Assembly (NCBI GenBank): GCA_011192015.1
Contig: DUET01000074.1
Location: forward strand, 42,863-106,862
DNA: 64,000 nucleotides
Direction: 5' to 3'
Origin: Anaerolineae bacterium
GTDB lineage: Bacteria; Chloroflexota; Anaerolineae; Anaerolineales; E44-bin32
The notes beneath the pieces were generated by a model. That model made no database searches, was not told where the DNA came from, and was given only the letters and a program-made list of their open reading frames with translations. Numbering within the stretch: position 1 is the first letter of the stretch; every line of letters begins with the position of its first letter. This document shows, one piece after another, positions 58,772 to 64,000 of the stretch. The translations under genes and the position numbers were made by a program.

Positions 58772-59284
58772 ATGGAAGTAGCTGAGGCCATTCGTTTGAA
58801 ACGTGCTGTTCGAAAATATCGGGATGAATCCATCCCTGATGACGCTCTTGACCACATCCTCAATGCAGGACGCAGAGCCCAATCTTCCAAGAACACACAA
58901 CCCTGGCATTTCATCGCCATCCGCGATCGTGAAACGCTCAAGGATCTCGCTCAGCTCGGTAATTATGCCGATCATCTTGCAACGGCCGCCTTGGGTATCG
59001 CCATCCTCACACCGGATCCCACACAGCGCTGGTCGATCATGTTCGACGCCGGACAGGCAGCCGCCTACATGCAGCTGGCGGCCTGGGAGCTGGGTATTGG
59101 ATCCTGCATCGCCACGATCCACAATTTCGAACCATCACGAGTTTTGTTGGGATTTCCCAAGGATCTGCATCTACATGTTGCCCTTTCCTTTGGATATGCC
59201 CAGGATCCCACGCAGATGCATGCAAGACCACGAAAAGCAGGCCGGCGCGGTGTCGAGGATGTGGTTCATTTCGAACGCTGGTAA
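58772..59284 (+). CDS. Nitroreductase family protein
   Basis: 'MEVAEAIRLKRAVRKYRDESIPDDALDHILNAGRRAQSSKNTQPWHFIAI', 'AWELGIGSCIATI'. Confidence 0.9.
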   Translation: MEVAEAIRLKRAVRKYRDESIPDDALDHILNAGRRAQSSKNTQPWHFIAIRDRETLKDLAQLGNYADHLATAALGIAILTPDPTQRWSIMFDAGQAAAYMQLAAWELGIGSCIATIHNFEPSRVLLGFPKDLHLHVALSFGYAQDPTQMHARPRKAGRRGVEDVVHFERW

Positions 59285-59363
59285 TCTACCTCATCGATGA
59301 GATCGTTGCGATCCTCAGCGAGTTGATGAAGCGAAATGCCGCGCGATTGATCGCGCTCCGACA

Positions 59364-61028
59364 ATGGAGGTCTACATGCCAAGTTCAGAACCCATCCGCG
59401 CACCTCGCGGAACGAAACTGCACTGTAAATCCTGGCTCACGGAAGCCCCCTTCAGGATGCTCCAGAACAATCTCGATCCCGAAGTCGCCGAACGTCCCGA
59501 AGACCTTGTGGTCTATGGCGGTCGTGGTCAAGCCGCGCGTGATTGGCCCAGCTTCCACGCCATCCTCGAGAGTTTGAAGCAGCTCGAAGATGACGAGACG
59601 TTGCTCATACAGTCCGGCAAGCCCGTGGGCATATTTCGAACCCATCAGGATGCGCCGCGTGTGCTGCTTGCCAATTCCAACCTCGTTCCCTATTGGGCCA
59701 CCCAGGAGCATTTCGACGAATTGGCTGCCAGGGGTTTGATCATGTACGGTCAGATGACCGCCGGCTCCTGGATCTACATCGGTACCCAGGGCATCCTGCA
59801 AGGAACCTATGAAACACTGGGTTCGCTGGCCCATCAGCGCGGCTGGCCATCGTTGAAGGGGAAGCTGGTGCTCACGGCGGGATTGGGAGGCATGGGAGGC
59901 GCTCAGCCGCTCGCCATCACGATGAACGAGGGTGTAGGGTTGATCGTCGAGGTCGATCCCGCACGCGCCCAGCGCCGTTTGGATCACGGATATGTCGATA
60001 CCGTCGTCGATGAGCTCGAAGAAGCCATGACCATGGCTCAGGAAGCGTTGGATGAAGAACGCCCCCTCTCCGTTGGTCTCATTGGCAACGCTGCGGATAT
60101 CTTTCCAGAGTTGGCATTGCGCGGAGTGACGCCGGATGTGGTCACGGATCAAACCCCCGCGCATGAGCTGCTGTCCTACATTCCCCATGGGCTCGGCATC
60201 GAGGAGGCAAACAACCTGCGGCAGACGAATCCTGATGAATATCGGACACGGGCTTCGCAATCCATATCCCGACACGTGGAAGCCATGCTTGCCTTCCTAC
60301 AAAATGGTGCCGAGGTCTTCGATTACGGCAACAATCTACGCCAGCGCGCATTCGAAGCCGGTGTCAAGGACGCCTTCAACTACCCCGGCTTCGTTCCCGC
60401 CTACATCCGCCCGCTATTTTGTGAAGGCAAAGGTCCCTTCCGCTGGGTCGCGCTCTCTGGAGAGGAAGAAGACATCTATCGGACGGATGAGGCGGTCATG
60501 GAGCTCTTCCCAGAGGACGAGCACTTACGCCGTTGGCTCACACTTGCCCGCGAGAAGGTCCAATTCCAGGGGCTTCCGTCTCGCATCTGCTGGCTGGGGT
60601 ATGGGGAGCGCGCCAAAGCCGGATTGCGCTTCAACGAACTCGTGGCCTCGGGCGAAATCAAGGCGCCGATCGTCATCGGCCGCGATCATCTGGACTCGGG
60701 CTCCGTGGCATCTCCCAATCGCGAGACCGAAAGCATGCGCGACGGTTCGGACGCCATCAGTGACTGGCCCTTGCTGAATGCCATGCTCAACGCTGTCGGA
60801 GGCGCCACGTGGGTTTCCTTCCACCACGGCGGCGGTGTGGGCATCGGCTTCAGCCAGCATGCAGGACAGGTCATCGTTGCCGACGGAACGTCAGAAGCTG
60901 CGCGCAGGTTGGAGCGTGTGCTGACAACAGATCCCGGCCTGGGAATCGCACGCCATGCCGACGCAGGCTATGAGCAGGCCATCGATGCCGCCAAGCGACA
61001 CGGTATCAAGATTCCCATGTTGAAGTGA
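59364..61028 (+). CDS. hutU: Urocanate hydratase
   Basis: '[50 protein letters not shown]', '[16 protein letters not shown]'. Confidence 0.97.
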   Translation: MEVYMPSSEPIRAPRGTKLHCKSWLTEAPFRMLQNNLDPEVAERPEDLVVYGGRGQAARDWPSFHAILESLKQLEDDETLLIQSGKPVGIFRTHQDAPRVLLANSNLVPYWATQEHFDELAARGLIMYGQMTAGSWIYIGTQGILQGTYETLGSLAHQRGWPSLKGKLVLTAGLGGMGGAQPLAITMNEGVGLIVEVDPARAQRRLDHGYVDTVVDELEEAMTMAQEALDEERPLSVGLIGNAADIFPELALRGVTPDVVTDQTPAHELLSYIPHGLGIEEANNLRQTNPDEYRTRASQSISRHVEAMLAFLQNGAEVFDYGNNLRQRAFEAGVKDAFNYPGFVPAYIRPLFCEGKGPFRWVALSGEEEDIYRTDEAVMELFPEDEHLRRWLTLAREKVQFQGLPSRICWLGYGERAKAGLRFNELVASGEIKAPIVIGRDHLDSGSVASPNRETESMRDGSDAISDWPLLNAMLNAVGGATWVSFHHGGGVGIGFSQHAGQVIVADGTSEAARRLERVLTTDPGLGIARHADAGYEQAIDAAKRHGIKIPMLK

Positions 61029-61119
61029 AGGTGCTGCGCAATTCCGAGCCTCCCCCCATCCCGAACGATCATCGAGCGCAGCATCGCGCTCGGATTCATC
61101 GCGCCGGATCGTGCGCCCG

Positions 61120-62283
61120 ATGAAGGAATCTCATCCCACTGGCTTGCGCAGTCATCTGGCTGCTTTCTTCTCCCTGCGCCTGATCCTCAACACCGGATTC
61201 CGCATGCTCTACCCCTTCCTGCCGGCCTTTGCGCGTGGAGCGGGGGTGAGTGTGAACACCATCGCGGCTGCCATCACAGCCCGTTCCAGCCTGGGGGTCG
61301 CCGCGCCCTTGCTCGGACCGGCAGTGGATCGATGGGGTCGCAAGTTCGGCATGCTGTTCGGATTGATCCTCTTCAGCGCCGCCATGGGGGTGATGGTCAT
61401 CTGGCAGAGCTATACCGCCCTGCTCGCATCCCTGCTTCTCGTCGGATTGAGCAAAGTTATCTTCGACCCTGCGATGCAATCCTTCCTCGGCGATCATGTG
61501 GACTACACCCGGCGTGGTCTTGCGATCGCTTTGACCGAATTCGGTTGGTCGGGCTCCTTCCTGCTCGGAATGCCGCTCATCGGTTGGCTGATGGCGCGAT
61601 GGGGTTGGCGAGCACCCTTCCCCTTCCTGGGTGTGTTGGGACTGCTGGGCATGTTCGCGCTCTGGATCCTGCTGCCTGCAGAGAGGGTCTCTCCCTCCGA
61701 CCATCTGCGCTTCTCACAGCCCTGGCGCATCGTCTTGGCCAATCCCACGGTCCTGGCAGCGCTGTCAGTGAGCTTGATCGTGAGTACCGCCTACGACAAC
61801 GTGGCCATCGTCTACGGTCTTTGGATGGAACAATCCTTTGGCCTTCATTTGGTGGCATTGGGAGCCACATCAGCGCTCATCGGCGTGGGCGAATTCTCTG
61901 GTGAGGGTTTGGTCGCTGGCCTATCGGATCGTCTGGGAAAACGTAGGACTGTCGCATGGGGAATCGCCCTCGCCGCGGGCGCGTGCGTGGTTCTGCCCTT
62001 GATGGGCAGCACGCTTCCAGGTGCTCTGATTGCTCTCTTCTTGATCTACGTCGCGTTCGAGGTTGCGGTGGTCAGCGCGATTCCCATGATGACCGAGCTT
62101 GCGCCTGCGGCGCGTGCCACGGTGATGGCAGGCAATGTAGCGGCACTCTCCCTCGGTCGTGCGTTGGGAGCTTCCCTCGGTACTGCGCTGTTTTCCAGAG
62201 GTATTTGGCTCAATTGCATCACGTCGGCAGGATTGGCCCTGCTGGCCATGGCTATCCTGCTGCTATTCGTGCGTGTAGAATAG
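61120..62283 (+). CDS. MFS transporter
   Basis: 12-TM pattern; 'LGPAVDRWGRKFGMLFGLILF'. Confidence 0.88.
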   Translation: MKESHPTGLRSHLAAFFSLRLILNTGFRMLYPFLPAFARGAGVSVNTIAAAITARSSLGVAAPLLGPAVDRWGRKFGMLFGLILFSAAMGVMVIWQSYTALLASLLLVGLSKVIFDPAMQSFLGDHVDYTRRGLAIALTEFGWSGSFLLGMPLIGWLMARWGWRAPFPFLGVLGLLGMFALWILLPAERVSPSDHLRFSQPWRIVLANPTVLAALSVSLIVSTAYDNVAIVYGLWMEQSFGLHLVALGATSALIGVGEFSGEGLVAGLSDRLGKRRTVAWGIALAAGACVVLPLMGSTLPGALIALFLIYVAFEVAVVSAIPMMTELAPAARATVMAGNVAALSLGRALGASLGTALFSRGIWLNCITSAGLALLAMAILLLFVRVE

Positions 62284-62305
62284 ATTCCTGTTTGACCTTA
62301 GGTGA

Positions 62306-63616
62306 ATGCACATGCTTGATGCAGACTTGCTGGTCCACAACGCATCGCAGCTCCTGACACTCGCTGGTGGCCCTCAAAGGGGAAGCCAATTCGGCACACT
62401 GGGTATCATCGAGGATGGAGCTGTCGCCATCAGCGGAAGCGAGATCCTCGAGGTGGGAACCAGCCTCGATCTGACGGAGCGAGTTCGAGCCCGCCATCAG
62501 GTCGACGCATCCAATCGGGTTGTGCTTCCGGGCTTCGTCGATCCTCACACGCACTTGGTTTGGGCAGGGGATCGGGCGCGTGAGTTTGAGATGCGGCTTT
62601 CGGGTATGACCTACATGCAGATCATGGCCGCCGGCGGGGGAATCCGTTCTACAGTGGCGAAAACGCGCCAGGCGGATCTCGAGACGCTAAAATCATCCGC
62701 CCGAACGCGCATGCGCACTATGCTGCTCCATGGGACCACGACGGCGGAATCGAAGACGGGGTACGGATTGGAAACGGAAACCGAGCTCCGCATGCTGGAG
62801 GCGATCGTACAACTCGATGACGAAGGACCGATCGAATTAGCGGCCACGTTTCTCGGTGCCCACGCCATTCCTCCGGAATACGACAAGCGCGCAGATGCCT
62901 ATGTCGATCTTGTGTGTGATGAGATGCTGCCCGCAATCAAGCAGGCGTGGCAGTCCATTGGGGGAGGGCGAGAGCTCCCCTTCGTGGACGTATTTTGTGA
63001 GAAGGGCGCTTTTAATCTGGAACAGAGCCGCTGCATCCTCGAACGCGCGCAGAGCTTGGGTTTCCCCCTCAAAATACATGCGGATGAATTTCTCGATTTA
63101 GGCGGAACCGGATTGGCAGTTCAAATGGGAGCCGCATCAGCCGATCATCTGGTGCACACGCCCGAGCAGGACATCATCGCCCTGGGCCAGAGCGACACCG
63201 TAGCGGTGGCCCTGCCCTGCACCCCGTTCGGTCTGGCCGAAACGGAGTACTCACCGGCTTCCGCCATCCTGGATGCCGGAGGCATCCTGGCACTGGCCAC
63301 GGATCTCAATCCCGGAACGGCTTGGTGTGAGAGCATGCAATTTGCCATCGCACTCGCTTGCCGATTCATGCATCTGACCCCCTCTCAGGCCATCGCCGCT
63401 GCCACGATCAACGCCGCAGCGGCTCTGCAACGAGCGGATCGGATTGGCAGCCTGGAAGCAGGCAAGCAGGCGGATTTGATCCTGCTCAATGTCGATGACT
63501 ACCGTCACTTGGGATACCGCTTTGGCACGAATCTTGTAAGTTCTGTAATCAAGCGAGGGAAGATCCTCATCGAAGGAGGACAGGAGAGATGGACATCCCC
63601 ACCACTCTCGAGCTAA
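62306..63616 (+). CDS. hutI: Imidazolonepropionase
   Basis: 'VVLPGFVDPHTHLVWAGDRAREFEMRLSGMTYMQIMAAGGGIRSTVAKTR', 'KIHADEFLDLGGTGLAVQMGAASADHL', 'ALATDLNPGT'. Confidence 0.97.
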   Translation: MHMLDADLLVHNASQLLTLAGGPQRGSQFGTLGIIEDGAVAISGSEILEVGTSLDLTERVRARHQVDASNRVVLPGFVDPHTHLVWAGDRAREFEMRLSGMTYMQIMAAGGGIRSTVAKTRQADLETLKSSARTRMRTMLLHGTTTAESKTGYGLETETELRMLEAIVQLDDEGPIELAATFLGAHAIPPEYDKRADAYVDLVCDEMLPAIKQAWQSIGGGRELPFVDVFCEKGAFNLEQSRCILERAQSLGFPLKIHADEFLDLGGTGLAVQMGAASADHLVHTPEQDIIALGQSDTVAVALPCTPFGLAETEYSPASAILDAGGILALATDLNPGTAWCESMQFAIALACRFMHLTPSQAIAAATINAAAALQRADRIGSLEAGKQADLILLNVDDYRHLGYRFGTNLVSSVIKRGKILIEGGQERWTSPPLSS

Positions 63617-63759
63617 TCGGAAAAGGGATCGCCGCCATCATCATGCTGATCTTGGCTTTCTACGTCCTAAAGGTCGTGCTGAAGTCCACGCTTCGCTTGT
63701 TGAGATTCGGCTGTCTGATCGCTATCGCAGGCTTTGCCCTTATCTGGTGGTTGGGGTAG
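63589..63759 (+). CDS. Small membrane protein (56 aa), overlaps the hutI 3' end
   Basis: MDIPTTLELIGKGIAAIIMLILAFYVLKVVLKSTLRLLRFGCLIAIAGFALIWWLG*, read manually; RBS aggacaggag; absent from the supplied ORF track. Confidence 0.55.
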   Translation: MDIPTTLELIGKGIAAIIMLILAFYVLKVVLKSTLRLLRFGCLIAIAGFALIWWLG

Positions 63760-63807
63760 ATATCGACAGCCGCGATTCCTCTCCATCCGAACGCTCTTCG
63801 AATGCAA

Positions 63808-63839
63808 ACGGACAGATGGAAGCATCCACATCTGTCCGT
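63808..63839. terminator. Bidirectional terminator-like hairpin
   Basis: 11-bp stem acggacagatg-gaagcatcca-catctgtccgt between convergent genes. Confidence 0.5.
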
Positions 63840-63888
63840 AGCTATGAGGATACTTAGTTAGATCAGGTCCAAATCTACTGCTTTCGAT

Positions 63889-64000
63889 CTAGGCTCTGGG
63901 AATCACGATCCACAGAATGATGTACGGCAGCAGGCCTGGGATTCCACCGGGGAGGAAAGCGATCAGGAACGCTAGTCTGAACCACCATGGATTGATGCCG
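63889..64000 (-). CDS. PspC domain protein, C-terminal part (truncated by window end)
   Basis: Minus-strand translation ...GINPWWFRLAFLIAFLPGGIPGLLPYIILWIVIPRA* matches the PspC domain pattern. Confidence 0.75.
   Translation of the reverse strand, partial: GINPWWFRLAFLIAFLPGGIPGLLPYIILWIVIPRA

Overview
This 64 kb window looks like chromosomal DNA from a Chloroflexota (Anaerolineae-like) bacterium. The lineage is inferred from gene content and protein style: Thr/Pro-rich lipoproteins, TolB-like lipoproteins, LysM-M23 peptidases. I support about 61 CDS. I found no rRNA, tRNA, CRISPR array or transposase. The housekeeping block is on the minus strand: rpsB-tsf-pyrH-frr-uppS-cdsA-glpX-rho, continuing into two LysM/M23 peptidases. 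It is flanked by acpS, a pair of M16 peptidases, ugd, a Rrf2 regulator, and hutU-MFS-hutI. Accessory content includes a sortase, an ATP-cone/uridine-kinase fusion, hydantoinase, an ABC-2 exporter, an ACP / fatty-acyl-AMP-ligase / SagB-type oxidoreductase operon, and an MBOAT + SGNH O-acetylation locus with an intervening 39-aa membrane ORF. The most unusual region is about 22.6-28.6 kb. It holds four secreted SGNH-like paralogs. One has canonical GDS / GTND / DGVH motifs. The other three share a GDS->GDC change at the nucleophile block and a conserved 'TKADN' motif, and two of them have lost the GxND block. I suggest this is an undescribed SGNH-derived lipoprotein subfamily. All assignments come from reading the sequence and supplied ORFs; no database search was run.
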